Made by a program: the position numbers and the translations under genes
The notes under the pieces: generated by a model
Database searches by the model: none
What the model was told of the DNA's origin: nothing
What the model saw: only the letters and a program-made list of their open reading frames with translations
In this document: piece by piece, positions 42,827 through 52,998 of the stretch
Position numbering within the stretch: position 1 is the first letter of the stretch
Layout of the letters: every line of letters begins with the position of its first letter
NCBI GenBank assembly: GCA_009773805.1
Contig: WTXA01000002.1
Span: 496,001-560,000, forward strand
Length of the DNA: 64,000 nt
Reading direction: 5' to 3'
Origin: Fusobacteriota bacterium
Lineage (GTDB): Bacteria > Bacillota > TC1

Positions 42827-43045
42827 CTAAAAGAATTTAGGAAAAGCATAGAGGAGTAAAGCCATCATACTTAATCCAATACCTGAGAGATAATACTTTT
42901 TTCTGCCTTCAGATCTCATACTAATAACACCAAAGATTATTCCGATGATAGCACAAACTACGCTTAAATAAGCATTTTGACCAAAAAGAAATATAAAGAA
43001 AACTGCAACTATACCTAATAATAAACTAGCAAAGTCTTTTTCCAT
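42827..43045 (-). CDS. Small two- to three-helix membrane protein
   Basis: 72 aa. Three hydrophobic stretches: LLLGIVAVFFIFLFG, AYLSVVCAIIGIIFGVISM, and YLSGIGLSMMALLLYAFP. Resembles short DUF4190-like membrane proteins. GGAGGTGTTTTC before the ATG. It follows the importer genes but behind their terminator. Confidence 0.7.
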   Translation of the reverse strand: MEKDFASLLLGIVAVFFIFLFGQNAYLSVVCAIIGIIFGVISMRSEGRKKYYLSGIGLSMMALLLYAFPKFF

Positions 43046-43060
43046 GAAAACACCTCCAAA

Positions 43061-43092
43061 TAAAAAATAGGAGATATCGCTATCTCCTATTT
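43061..43092 (-). terminator. Terminator of the nucleoside importer operon
   Basis: On the minus strand AAATAGGAGATA, loop of four, TATCTCCTATTT, followed by T-rich sequence. Confidence 0.9.
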
Positions 43093-43103
43093 CAAATAAT
43101 TAC

Positions 43104-44603
43104 TTATTGATTTTGTCCAGCCATCATCATACCAATTCTAGTAATATCGAATTCCTCTTTTTCAAGGATTCCCATAATTCTACCCTCGTACATAACAGCA
43201 ATACGGTCAGCTAAAGTCAATACTTCATCTAATTCTGTAGAAACTAGAAGAACAGCGTTCCCTTTGTCTCTTTCAGCTACTAGACACTCGTGTACATATT
43301 CTGTAGCTCCGATGTCCAAACCACGAACAGGGTGAGCAGCAATACATAAATCTGGATCTCTTGATAATTCTCTTCCAAGAACCATCTTTTGTTGATTACC
43401 ACCAGACAACTTGCCACCAAGTTCTTGGATGTTAGGAGTCTTAACTTTAAATCTCTTAACAATTTCTTCAGAAGTTTCTTCTATGAATTTCCAGTTTAAG
43501 AAACCAAATTTTTGATAAGGCTCTTTGTAATAACTGATAAGAATCATATTTTCCTTAATGCTCATAGTTGAGACCATGCCTCTTTTATGTCTATCAGCAG
43601 GAATATGAGAAACCTTTTGCTCAAGAACTTGTCTTGGAGTAGCGTTAGTCATATCATTACCTTTGATAAAGATATGTCCTTGAGTTACTTTATCAAGACC
43701 TGTAATTGATTCAATTAAAGCATCTTGTCCATTACCATCTACGCCGGCAATACCTAAAATTTCACCTTTTCTAATATCAAGGCTTACATCATTTAATGCA
43801 CCGTGTATACCTTTAGTGAAAACATTCTCCATTTTAAGAACTGATTCACCTGGGTTGTAAGGACCTTTATCAACATTTAAGAATACTTTTCTACCAACCA
43901 TCATCTCAGCTAACTCTTCTCTAGTAGTACCAGCTGAAGGAACTGAAGGTTGAGACTTACCAAGTCTTAATACTGTAATAGTATCACAAATAGTAAGAAC
44001 CTCTTTTAACTTATGGCTGATAAAGATAATTGTTTTACCTTCTTCCTTAAGTTGTGTCATGATTTTGAATAGCTCTGTAACCTCTTGAGGAGTCAACACT
44101 GCTGTAGGCTCATCAAGAATAAGAAGCTCAGCTCCTCTGTAAATTGACTTTAAGATCTCAACTCTTTGTTGTTGACCAACTGTTAAATTTTCAATCAATT
44201 CATATGGATCTATTTTCATGCTATAACGAGCTCCTAAAGCAACAAAAGCTTCAGCATCGGTTTTCAAGTCCAAGACTTTTTTATTTTCAGGTCTACCAAG
44301 AATTACGTTCTCGATAACTGATAGTGCAGGAATCAACATAAAATGCTGATGCACCATTCCAATACCATGCTCGATAGCATGCTTTGGAGAAGTAATTTGT
44401 ATCTCTTGACCATTAAATAGAATTTGTCCACTTGATGGGGCATAGAGACCATAAAGAATATTCATCAATGTAGATTTACCAGCTCCATTTTCACCCATTA
44501 ATGCGTGAATAGAACCTTTTTCTACGGTTAAGTTAACATTGTCATTAGCAAGAACTCCTGGGAATTGTTTAACAATGTTCTTCATTTCTAAAATAGGTGC
44601 CAT
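43104..44603 (-). CDS. Nucleoside ABC importer, double ATP-binding protein
   Basis: 499 aa, two ABC domains. First: Walker A GENGAGKSTL, signature LTVGQQQRVEI, Walker B LLILDEPTAVLT. Second: degenerate Walker A GVDGNGQDAL, signature LSGGNQQKMVLGRE. This architecture with one degenerate site is typical of the NupO/YufO-type ATPases that pair with BMP lipoproteins. Powers uptake of nucleosides with the two permeases upstream on the same strand. Confidence 0.92.
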   Translation of the reverse strand: MAPILEMKNIVKQFPGVLANDNVNLTVEKGSIHALMGENGAGKSTLMNILYGLYAPSSGQILFNGQEIQITSPKHAIEHGIGMVHQHFMLIPALSVIENVILGRPENKKVLDLKTDAEAFVALGARYSMKIDPYELIENLTVGQQQRVEILKSIYRGAELLILDEPTAVLTPQEVTELFKIMTQLKEEGKTIIFISHKLKEVLTICDTITVLRLGKSQPSVPSAGTTREELAEMMVGRKVFLNVDKGPYNPGESVLKMENVFTKGIHGALNDVSLDIRKGEILGIAGVDGNGQDALIESITGLDKVTQGHIFIKGNDMTNATPRQVLEQKVSHIPADRHKRGMVSTMSIKENMILISYYKEPYQKFGFLNWKFIEETSEEIVKRFKVKTPNIQELGGKLSGGNQQKMVLGRELSRDPDLCIAAHPVRGLDIGATEYVHECLVAERDKGNAVLLVSTELDEVLTLADRIAVMYEGRIMGILEKEEFDITRIGMMMAGQNQ

Positions 44604-44621
44604 TATTATTCCTCCTCCCTA

Positions 44622-45686
44622 TTATTCTTTTGTATAAGGTACAGTAAGTGCTGCTGGTACATGGGTTTTACCTATGAAACCTGCTAATGCAACCACAGTA
44701 ACAACATAAGGAATCATGTTCATCAAGTCACTAGGGGCTTTTAAGCCAACTGCTTGAATCAAGTACTGTATTGCTTGAGCACCACCAAACACCAATGAAG
44801 CACCAAAGGCTCCAATTGGAGTATATTTACCGAAGATAACTGCAGCTACAGCAATAAAACCTTTTCCTGCAGTAACATTCTCAACGAAAGTTTTAATATC
44901 TAGTACTAATAACCCGCCTGCAAAACCTGTTAAAAGACCACTGAACAATACAGCTCCATAACGGATTTTGAAAACATTGATACCAGTAGTATCACACGCT
45001 TTTGGATATTCACCAACAGCTCTTACTTTTAATCCTAAATCAGTTTTGAATAAAACATAATTCAAGAAGAATATAAAGACGATACCAATATACATCATTA
45101 TATTTTGTGAAAATATAGTAGTTAAAAAGTTACCGATTACTGGAATTTGAGTCAAAGCCAACTCAGTTCCATTTGGAACTTCATTTGTTAATGCAGCACC
45201 AATTCCAGGGATTTTTGATAAAACATCAGAAATACTTGGGAAAGCATTCACTGTAATGTTCATAGTTTGAACAACCCTGTAAATAGTTGATGTTAAACCT
45301 AAAGCTAGAATATTTATTGAAATACCAATAACTGTTTGATTTGATCTTAAAGTAATTACCAAGAAACCAAATAGTAAAGCCATAATCAACGATGAACTCA
45401 TTCCAACTAAAATACCCAACCAAGGATTTCCGCCAAATAATGATGTTCCAATCCAAGTGAACAAAGCACCTGTTAACATCATTCCTTCAGCACCAAGATT
45501 CAAAATACCGGATCTTTGTTCATAAACCAAACCAGCAGCAGCTATTGCTAGTGGCAAGGCAATACGTAAATCTTGAGCGATAAAACTAGCTAAGGTATTT
45601 TTAATATTATCAGGAGCAAAAAATCCAACAGCCAATAAGACTACTAAGACTATTATACCTATAATTAAACCTTTTTTCTGTTTCAT
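44622..45686 (-). CDS. Nucleoside ABC importer permease (NupQ/YufQ-like)
   Basis: 354 aa, eight to ten membrane helices. Conserved EQRSGILNLGAEGMMLTGALF, then KVRAVGEYPKACDTTGINV and FGASLVFGGAQAIQYLIQA, as in BMP-type inner-membrane components. The gene lies 3 bases from the first permease and 18 bases from the ATPase. Confidence 0.92.
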   Translation of the reverse strand: MKQKKGLIIGIIVLVVLLAVGFFAPDNIKNTLASFIAQDLRIALPLAIAAAGLVYEQRSGILNLGAEGMMLTGALFTWIGTSLFGGNPWLGILVGMSSSLIMALLFGFLVITLRSNQTVIGISINILALGLTSTIYRVVQTMNITVNAFPSISDVLSKIPGIGAALTNEVPNGTELALTQIPVIGNFLTTIFSQNIMMYIGIVFIFFLNYVLFKTDLGLKVRAVGEYPKACDTTGINVFKIRYGAVLFSGLLTGFAGGLLVLDIKTFVENVTAGKGFIAVAAVIFGKYTPIGAFGASLVFGGAQAIQYLIQAVGLKAPSDLMNMIPYVVTVVALAGFIGKTHVPAALTVPYTKE

Positions 45687-45689
45687 ATC

Positions 45690-46729
45690 CTACTCCTCCT
45701 TCGGTGCTTTTGCTTGTCTAATTAATTTTCTTCTATTGTATTCATCTTGTACGAATACGCTAGCTACTACTAATATAATAACAAAAGCTTGAATAGCATT
45801 AACTATGTAAGGAGAAATCGTTCCTTTATTACCCATAGCTAAACCACCACTTTTAAGAACAGCGAATAAAATTGCTGATAGTCCCATTCCTAAAGGATGA
45901 AGCTGACCTAGTAAAGCTACAGCAACACCGTCAAAACCATAACCAGATGAGAAATCAGGTAGTATTCTTGATTGAGCGCTTAATAATTCGCTTACTCCAG
46001 CAAGTCCACCGAAACCACCAGCCATGAACATAGCCAACAATGCATTACTCTTAACTTTGATACCTGCATATTCTGCGGCTGTTGAGTTTAAACCAACAAC
46101 TCTCATTTCATAACCTTTCTTCATTTTGAAGAAGAAAATGAAATAGAAAACAAGTGCCAAAATAGCTAATACAATTGTAATTGTCATATCTGAATTTTGA
46201 ATAAAGAAACCTCTTTCGAAGCTAACTTTGAAAGCTTCAGATTGTGGATTTCCAGAGCCATCGTAAAAAGGACCGTCATATCCAATCAGATACTTGTTTA
46301 AAAATGAAGCTATATAGTTCAACATTACTGTTGTAATAACTTCATTTGCGCCAAAGGACACTTTAAGCCAACCTGCAATTAAGCCCCAAAGTCCTCCTGC
46401 AATAAAACCAGCTATGATAGCAAGTACTAATACTACAGCGCCACCAATTACTGGGATACCAAGACCAGGTGCATAAATCGCTACTAAACCAGCAGCAATA
46501 CCACCCAAATAAAATTGTCCTTCTGCTCCAATGTTCACCAAGCCACAACGGGAAGCAATAGCAAAAGCCAAAGCGGTAAAAGTCAAAGGTGCAACTCTCC
46601 CATGGCTAATCCAACATCTTTACCAAGCAATGCAATTAGAATCATACCTAATATTAATGCCACGCCCACTGCGACGATAGGTGTTAATACTTTAATCAGA
46701 ACATCTCCTGTTGAAAGTTTTTTCTTCAA
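45690..46729 (-). pseudogene. Nucleoside ABC importer permease 1 (NupP-like), frameshifted
   Basis: Translation from TTG 46729 (after AGAGGTGATG) reads LKKKLSTGDVLIKVLTPIVA ... GLAMGELHL then TGA at 46583-46585. The rest of the permease (TFTALAFAIASRCGLVNIGAEGQFYLGG to the C-terminus) is open in another frame from 46586. Relatives have roughly 30 residues between the first helix and this region, so a small non-triplet deletion near 46590-46610 has removed them. The C-terminal 298 aa look intact. Either the importer is inactive or this is an assembly error. Confidence 0.75.
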
Positions 46730-46925
46730 CCTACATCACCTCTTTATATTATTTAAAAAAAGAAAACATAATAATATGCCATGAAAGCACTTTAAATGCT
46801 AACAATTAAACATATTATATCAGAATAAGAATGATATTACTATATGTAAAATGAATAAAAATATCATTTAATCTGAATTAAATCTGTAGAAAAATTAATA
46901 TTATGTGTTGTTAATATGGATTATA

Positions 46926-46954
46926 TTGACAACATATGTTTTATTTGCTAACAT
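46926..46954 (+). promoter_or_regulatory. Promoter of the BMP lipoprotein gene
   Basis: TTGACA (46926-46931), 17 bases, TAACAT (46949-46954). The rest of the 297-base divergent space (46740-47036) is A+T-rich with no riboswitch fold that I can find. Confidence 0.55.
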
Positions 46955-47036
46955 GTACTCATTATGATACAGAAAAAAATAAATTAAAAAAACATGTATA
47001 TATAATAGAAGGAAATATCTTAACAAGGGGGCAATA

Positions 47037-48047
47037 ATGAAAAAAATAGTCTTAACGATATTGATGCTTTTCCTAAGCGTAATAATAGTTGGCTGCTTAG
47101 GAACAGCTAATAATGATAGTAATAGAGACCTAAAAGTCGCCTTAGTGCTAACAGGTGCTATTAATGACAAAGGCTGGAATCAAAAAGGTTATGAAGGGCT
47201 TGTAGTTATAGCAGCAGAATACAAAGCACAAACGGCCTACAACGAAAACACACAACCAGGGCAGTATAATCAAATAATAAGAACCTATGCCAAGGATGGT
47301 TATGAAGTAATAATTGCCCATGGAACACAATTCACTGATGCAGTAATAGAAGTAGCGGCAGAATACCCAGAGACAAAATTCTTAATATCAAGCTCAGATA
47401 GAAGTGCACAAATTGGGAACAATAAAAATATTGCCGGAGTATTAGCAGATGGTGTTGAACAAGGATTCCTACAAGGTGTAGCAGCAGGACATATAGCAGT
47501 AGAACAAGGTAGTAAAAAAGTAGGAGCTATAGGAGGAATTGAAATACCTGCAATAAAGACAACGGTAGACGGTTTTGCCGCAGGAGTAAAATATGTAGAT
47601 AGCTCCATACAAGTATTACAAGCCTACACAGGAAGCTTCGATGATGTGAACAAATTAAAAGAACAAGCAATAACTTTTATTCAACAAGGAGCTACTGTTG
47701 TAATGTCAACAGCAAATGCTGCTACTAAAGGTGGATTTGAAGCCACTAAAGATAAGAACGGTATTTCAATAGGTGCTAATTCTGATTCATTATTTGGAAC
47801 CTATAGCTTCAATCTAGCAGCTTCTGCAAATGTAGATATGTCCAAAGCACTGCTATTAGTTGTAGGGGAAATAGTTGAAGATAAATTTGAAGGCAAGAAT
47901 TACATTTACGGAATAAAAGAAGGAGTTGTAGCAATCTCATATAGTACAACTGAACCTTTAATTCAAAAAGTAAAAGCAAAAATTGATCAAGTTGTTGCTG
48001 AGATTATTAATGATAAACTAGATGTAAAAGATTATTACGGTAAATAA
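47037..48047 (+). CDS. BMP/PnrA-type nucleoside-binding lipoprotein
   Basis: 336 aa. Lipoprotein signal ILMLFLSVIIVGCLG with Cys21 as lipid site. Binding-protein motifs: LKVALVLTGAINDKGWNQKGYEGL, IIAHGTQFTDAV, VDGFAAGVKYV. It delivers nucleosides to the ABC importer encoded divergently. Followed by a strong terminator. Normally it heads the ATPase-permease operon; here it is separated and divergent. Confidence 0.92.
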   Translation: MKKIVLTILMLFLSVIIVGCLGTANNDSNRDLKVALVLTGAINDKGWNQKGYEGLVVIAAEYKAQTAYNENTQPGQYNQIIRTYAKDGYEVIIAHGTQFTDAVIEVAAEYPETKFLISSSDRSAQIGNNKNIAGVLADGVEQGFLQGVAAGHIAVEQGSKKVGAIGGIEIPAIKTTVDGFAAGVKYVDSSIQVLQAYTGSFDDVNKLKEQAITFIQQGATVVMSTANAATKGGFEATKDKNGISIGANSDSLFGTYSFNLAASANVDMSKALLLVVGEIVEDKFEGKNYIYGIKEGVVAISYSTTEPLIQKVKAKIDQVVAEIINDKLDVKDYYGK

Positions 48048-48081
48048 AGTTAAATATTTTCCATTTCCATTTCCGTTTTCA

Positions 48082-48116
48082 AAAAAAGCACATGGTTTAT
48101 CCCATGTGCTTTTTTG
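48082..48116. terminator. Bidirectional terminator
   Basis: GCACATGG / CCATGTGC stem extended by A6/T6 tracts, loop of six. Stops the BMP gene and the convergent exporter operon. Confidence 0.92.
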
Positions 48117-48123
48117 ATTATAT

Positions 48124-50139
48124 TTATGTGGTAATCAAGTCAGTGTTATCAAACTGGCTATTATATAGATTAGAGTAGAAGCCTTCTTGTTTTAATAATT
48201 CTTTATGGGTACCTTGCTCTACGATAGAACCATTATTCATAACAAGAATTAAATCTGCATTCTTAATAGTAGAGAGTCTATGGGCAATAACAAAACTAGT
48301 ACGCCCTTTCATAATATTTAACATAGCCTTTTGTATAAGTACCTCAGTTCTAGTATCTACACTACTAGTAGCCTCATCTAATATTAGAATAGGAGGATTT
48401 GCTAGAACTGCCCTAGCAATGGTTAACAATTGCTTTTGTCCAGCAGAGATATTATTTGCTTCTTCATTAATCAAAGTATCATAACCTTGAGGCAAAGTTC
48501 TAACAAAGTGATCAACATTGGCCACTTTACTTGCAGAGATTACATCCTCAAAACTAGAACCTTGTCTACCATAGGCAATATTATCTTTGATAGAACCATT
48601 AAATAGCCAAGTATCCTGCAAGACCATACCAAATTGTTTTCTTAATTCACTTCTTTTTAAGTTGGTAATATTATTTCCATCAATATATATAGAACCTGCA
48701 CCTAATTCATAAAATCTCATCAATAGGTTTACAAGAGTAGTCTTGCCTGCACCAGTAGGGCCAACAATAGCTACAGTAGCTCCTGCTTTAACTTCAATAT
48801 TCATATTTTCAATTAATGGTTTATCTGAACGATAACTGAAAAATACATTTTCAAATCTAACATCACCCTTAACATTATTAAGAGTATGAGCGTTCTCCAT
48901 TTCTTTGACTTCTTCCTCTTCATCTAATAGCAAGAATACACGCTCAGCTGCAGCAGCTGTGGATTGCAGGGTGTTAAAAATACCTGCAATGTCAGTTATT
49001 GGTTGATTAAAGGCTCTAGAGTACTGCATGAAGGCTTGAATACTACCAATAGAGAGTAAACCACCACTAGTTAGTAAACCACCTACAACTGCAACCCCAA
49101 CATAGCCAATATTACTTACAAAGAAAAGTAGAGGCATTATAACTCCGGATATGAACTGAGATCTCCAACTAGCTCTATAAAGTTTTTTGTTAATTACTTC
49201 AAATTTGGCAATTGAAGGTTGTTCCTGATTTAAGGACTTAATAACTTTATGACCACTATACATTTCTTCTACATGGCTATTCAACTTACCAAGTTGTTCT
49301 TGATTAATCTTAAATTCTTTTTGAGAAAACTTGGCAATAAAGGCTGTGATTAAAGCAGAAAGTGGTAAAGTCAAGAATGTGATTAAGGTTAACCAAAAAC
49401 TAATTGTTAACATCATAACCACTATACCTACAACAGTTACAATACTCATAATTATCTGAGTCAGACTCTGCTGCAAAGTGTTACTAATAGTATCAATATC
49501 ATTAGTAACCTTTGAAAGTATTTCCCCGTGAGTATTCTGGTCGAAATATCTCATTGGTAATCTATCTAATTTTGTACTTACGTCCCTACGTAGACTAAAG
49601 ATTGTCTTTTGGGTAATTCCTGCCATAATATAGCCCTGTATATAGTAGAAGATGCTACTTAATGCATAAAGACCAAGTACAAATAAAAGTATTTTGCCTA
49701 TACTTTGGAAATCAATTGCTGGTTTCTTAGAGACATCCATTTTTTCTATATATTCCAAATATGTCTCAGGTATTTTTGACTTGATTTTATCATCCATATT
49801 ATCAAGTAAACTTTTACCAGTCGTTCCTTCAGGAATAATTACACCTGGTGGAAGGTTTTCTTGTATTTGGTCATAGACCTTCAGTCCTATTACCCCTTCA
49901 GCTAAGGTATCAGTTGCTTGTCCAAGTATTTTTGGTCCTACTATGGAAAATATTGTACTACCAATGGCCAAGGCGAATATAAACATGAGTGCTACTTTGT
50001 ATAAACTCAGGTACTTTACTAGCCTGTTGATTGTTCCTTTGAAATCCTTTGGTTTTTCAGCAATTTTAGTAAAGGTATGTCCACTCCCAGGGCCATTAGT
50101 TTGAGGTTTTTGATTTAATTTATCTTTTTTCTCACTCAT
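48124..50139 (-). CDS. ABC exporter subunit with intact ATPase site
   Basis: 671 aa. Six-helix membrane domain with a long extracellular loop after helix 1, then ATP-binding domain: VGPTGAGKTTLVNLLM, signature NNISAGQKQLLTIARA, Walker B ILILDEATSSVDT with catalytic Glu. N-terminal tail GPGSGHTFTKIAEKPKDFKG is typical of the YheH/LmrD side of heterodimeric multidrug exporters. Overlaps its partner by 4 bases. Confidence 0.93.
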   Translation of the reverse strand: MSEKKDKLNQKPQTNGPGSGHTFTKIAEKPKDFKGTINRLVKYLSLYKVALMFIFALAIGSTIFSIVGPKILGQATDTLAEGVIGLKVYDQIQENLPPGVIIPEGTTGKSLLDNMDDKIKSKIPETYLEYIEKMDVSKKPAIDFQSIGKILLFVLGLYALSSIFYYIQGYIMAGITQKTIFSLRRDVSTKLDRLPMRYFDQNTHGEILSKVTNDIDTISNTLQQSLTQIIMSIVTVVGIVVMMLTISFWLTLITFLTLPLSALITAFIAKFSQKEFKINQEQLGKLNSHVEEMYSGHKVIKSLNQEQPSIAKFEVINKKLYRASWRSQFISGVIMPLLFFVSNIGYVGVAVVGGLLTSGGLLSIGSIQAFMQYSRAFNQPITDIAGIFNTLQSTAAAAERVFLLLDEEEEVKEMENAHTLNNVKGDVRFENVFFSYRSDKPLIENMNIEVKAGATVAIVGPTGAGKTTLVNLLMRFYELGAGSIYIDGNNITNLKRSELRKQFGMVLQDTWLFNGSIKDNIAYGRQGSSFEDVISASKVANVDHFVRTLPQGYDTLINEEANNISAGQKQLLTIARAVLANPPILILDEATSSVDTRTEVLIQKAMLNIMKGRTSFVIAHRLSTIKNADLILVMNNGSIVEQGTHKELLKQEGFYSNLYNSQFDNTDLITT

Positions 50140-51863
50140 GCAACCTCACCTTCTTCCATTTGAGATAGAACAATCTCTTTGTATGTTTGATTATTAGCAT
50201 ATAAATCTTTATGTTTTCCAATTCCTACAATTTCACCATTATCAAGGACTATTATCTGATCAGCGTTAATTATAGAAGTTACTCTTTGTGCAACTATTAT
50301 AATAATTTTGTTTTTTAGCTCTTTTCTTATAGCTTGTCGTAACATGGCATCAGTCTTATAATCCAAGGCTGAAAAACTATCATCAAAGATAAAAATCTCT
50401 GGATTTCTTGCAATTGCTCTAGCAATTGACAACCTTTGTTTCTGACCTCCTGATATATCAGTGCCACCTTGGGCTATTGGAGTGTCGAAACCATCATCTA
50501 AATTATTGATAAATTCCTCAGCTTGAGCAATTCTAGCTGCTCTTTTCACATCATCTTCACTAGCATCATCTCTACCATAACGAATATTATCGCTGACTGT
50601 ACCGCTAAAGATAACTGGTTTTTGTGGCACTAAGGCTATTTTTTCTCTTAAATCTTTAAGGTCATAAGATCTTACATCAAGTCCATCTACAAATATATGC
50701 CCTGTTTCTATGTCATAAAATCTAGGTATTAAATCTATTAAAGTGGTTTTACCTGAACCTGTTCCACCGATTATAGCAACTATCTCTCCACTTTTAGCTT
50801 TAAAGCTAATATTCTTTAATACTGGTTCCTGGGCACCTGTATATCTAAAAGTAGCATCCAAAAATTCCAAGGTAGATTCTTTAACTACAGGAGGGGCTAT
50901 TATGTTATCGGGTTGTGTTATAGTGTTTTGACTTTTTAGCACATCTACAATTCTGTTGGCAGATACTTGTGCTCTTGGTATGAAGGTGAAAATCATAGCC
51001 ATCATTAAAAAGCTAAACAAAACTTGTGTTACATATTGCATAAAGGCCATTATCGAGCCTATTTCAACTCCAGAAGTCTGTATTTGTCTGCCACCAACCC
51101 AAATTATGAGTATAGCGCTAGCATTCATGATGAACATCATACTAGGAATAAGAAAAACCATTATTCTAGTAATTTTTAAGGTGGTAATAGCCAAGTCTTC
51201 ATTAGCAACTCCGAATCTATCTAATTCAATCTTATTCTTATTAAAAGCCTTGATGACACGAAGACCTGTTAGATACTCTCTTAAAACTAAGGTGAGATAA
51301 TCTAATTTTTGTTGTAAGGCTTTAAATTTTGGTACTACTAAAAACATTGCTGAACCAATAATTGCTATTAACAAGGCAAGGACGATAAAAACTATATAGG
51401 AAAGCGTAGGTGCTTCATAAATAGCCATGATAATACCACCTATACCCATTAGAGGAGCCATAATAAGCATCCTTGATATAACAATAAATTGTTGTAATTG
51501 ATTTATATCATTAGTAGTTCTAGTAACAAGAGTAGAAGTACCAAATTCTCCAATTTGTTCTAATGAAGCATAGGTTAATTTCGTAAAAACTGCTCTTCTT
51601 AAATCAACTCCAAAACTAGCAGATATTCTAGAAAGTAGAAAACTAGCTATAACAACAGATATTCCACCCACAGCGGTAATTAAAATCATATAGCCACCAG
51701 TTCTCCAAATCATTGGAATATCATTGATCATAACACCTTTGTTTATAATCTCAGACATTAGTCTAGGCAAGCTAAGATTACTCATTACTTGAATGAAAAT
51801 CAGCACTACAGATAAAATTATAGTGAAGAGATGTTTTTTTAAAAATCCAAATAGTTTAATCAT
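50136..51863 (-). CDS. ABC exporter subunit with degenerate ATPase site
   Basis: 575 aa. Membrane domain (residues 1-310) then ATP-binding domain: IGGTGSGKTTLIDLIP, signature TDISGGQKQRLSIARA, Walker B IFIFDDSFSALD, where Asp replaces the catalytic Glu. This is the LmrC/YheI-type half: one working and one degenerate site make an asymmetric heterodimer. Translated with marR, whose stop overlaps its start. Confidence 0.92.
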   Translation of the reverse strand: MIKLFGFLKKHLFTIILSVVLIFIQVMSNLSLPRLMSEIINKGVMINDIPMIWRTGGYMILITAVGGISVVIASFLLSRISASFGVDLRRAVFTKLTYASLEQIGEFGTSTLVTRTTNDINQLQQFIVISRMLIMAPLMGIGGIIMAIYEAPTLSYIVFIVLALLIAIIGSAMFLVVPKFKALQQKLDYLTLVLREYLTGLRVIKAFNKNKIELDRFGVANEDLAITTLKITRIMVFLIPSMMFIMNASAILIIWVGGRQIQTSGVEIGSIMAFMQYVTQVLFSFLMMAMIFTFIPRAQVSANRIVDVLKSQNTITQPDNIIAPPVVKESTLEFLDATFRYTGAQEPVLKNISFKAKSGEIVAIIGGTGSGKTTLIDLIPRFYDIETGHIFVDGLDVRSYDLKDLREKIALVPQKPVIFSGTVSDNIRYGRDDASEDDVKRAARIAQAEEFINNLDDGFDTPIAQGGTDISGGQKQRLSIARAIARNPEIFIFDDSFSALDYKTDAMLRQAIRKELKNKIIIIVAQRVTSIINADQIIVLDNGEIVGIGKHKDLYANNQTYKEIVLSQMEEGEVA

Positions 51864-52311
51864 CTTTTTTATTTATCCTTTCTCCATAGGCAATCATTTC
51901 TTCCAATATATCAATAAAGGTTGAGATTCTTTCTTGTCCTAGGTTTTCTATAAAGTCGTAACTTAGATTCAAAAGATTTTGATGATGCTCCTTCACTTGT
52001 TTTAAACCTAAAGGAGTAAGTTTTACTCTCATTATCCTTCGATCTTCTTCATCAATTGTTCTGGTTACAAGCTCCTTACTTTCTAAGAAATTAATTGCTT
52101 GTGTTACGCCAGATGGTGTTTGTTGGCTCATCTCACTAATCTGTCTAACAGAAATACCTTTGATTTCATTATTGCCTTGATGATAAATAAGATGAAGCAT
52201 GCCAATTTGACCGGGAGTCAAATCGTAATTGCATTTAGTGTGAAATCCGATTTTCTTAAACCTTCTTAAGGTATCCATTAACTTAATGGCTATTTCTTTG
52301 TTATCATTCAT
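51856..52311 (-). CDS. MarR family transcriptional regulator
   Basis: About 151 aa from ATG 52311 (AGAGG 7 bases upstream); the alternative ATG 52329 lies in the operator. Winged helix: TPGQIGMLHLIYHQGNNEIK, GISVRQISEMSQQTPSGVTQ, FLESKELVTRTIDEEDRRIM. It should repress the operon it heads, marR plus both exporter genes, and respond to a small lipophilic drug or detergent. Confidence 0.92.
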   Translation of the reverse strand: MNDNKEIAIKLMDTLRRFKKIGFHTKCNYDLTPGQIGMLHLIYHQGNNEIKGISVRQISEMSQQTPSGVTQAINFLESKELVTRTIDEEDRRIMRVKLTPLGLKQVKEHHQNLLNLSYDFIENLGQERISTFIDILEEMIAYGERINKKDD

Positions 52312-52328
52312 TTTATACCTCTTTTTCA

Positions 52329-52357
52329 TTAAGTAACTTAATAATTAAGTTACTTAA
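52329..52357. promoter_or_regulatory. MarR operator, 14-bp-arm palindrome
   Basis: TTAAGTAACTTAAT (52329-52342) and ATTAAGTTACTTAA (52344-52357) around a single A, perfect dyad. Directly upstream of the marR ribosome site, where autorepression needs it. Confidence 0.88.
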
Positions 52358-52461
52358 CTAATTGTATTGTAAAAATCTAGTTTAGTCAAGGTTAAATTTA
52401 TGATATATTACTGATTAATTATTAAATATAGTATAGAATTAGCATAAGATATATATTAGCT

Positions 52462-52980
52462 TTGAAGGGAGAGATGATGAGCTTCTTCAGAAAGCAAGAT
52501 GTGAAGTTCTTAATGTTTTTAAATAAAAGACTGCATAATAAAAATGTGCAGAGATTTTTTATTGCCTATACAGAGTTAGGCGGTGTGGTTTTTTATTCAA
52601 TCTTGATTTTCTATTTATTGTTAATAAACAGATCAATTGGAATTGAGTTGCTAGTAAATATCTTTATATCACAGTTTATTGTTCATAGTATCAAGTTTAT
52701 AATAAGCAGACCACGTCCATATGTTACTTATGAAGATGTTATAATTAGAAAGGCTTCAAAGGATATAAACTCTTTTCCATCAGCGCATACAGCTTCATCT
52801 CTAATGGCAGCCTTAACCTTTACCTCAATGTTTCCAGGATTTGGCTTCATACTTATACCAGCAGCATTTTTAGTTGGTATTTCTAGAATTTATCTTGGAT
52901 ATCACTATCCTAGTGATGTTTTAGGTAGTATGGCTATAACTTTAATTACTTTCCATATAATTGTTTTAATAAGATTTTAA
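52462..52980 (+). CDS. PAP2 superfamily membrane phosphatase
   Basis: 172 aa, six membrane segments. Catalytic motifs C1 KFIISRPRPYV, C2 SFPSAHTAS, C3 SRIYLGYHYPSDVLGS, all intact (K...RP, SxxH, SRxxxxxHxxxD). Acts on lipid phosphates such as undecaprenyl pyrophosphate or phosphatidic acid at the outer membrane face. GGGAG before the start; ATG 52462 and 52474 are both possible. Confidence 0.9.
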   Translation: MKGEMMSFFRKQDVKFLMFLNKRLHNKNVQRFFIAYTELGGVVFYSILIFYLLLINRSIGIELLVNIFISQFIVHSIKFIISRPRPYVTYEDVIIRKASKDINSFPSAHTASSLMAALTFTSMFPGFGFILIPAAFLVGISRIYLGYHYPSDVLGSMAITLITFHIIVLIRF

Positions 52981-52998
52981 AAAAATTCAAAATAAATA

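Noticed and set aside
46740-47036. Purine riboswitch controlling the nucleoside importer or the BMP gene
   Set aside because: I looked on both strands for GTTTCTAC and the two kissing loops; none is present.
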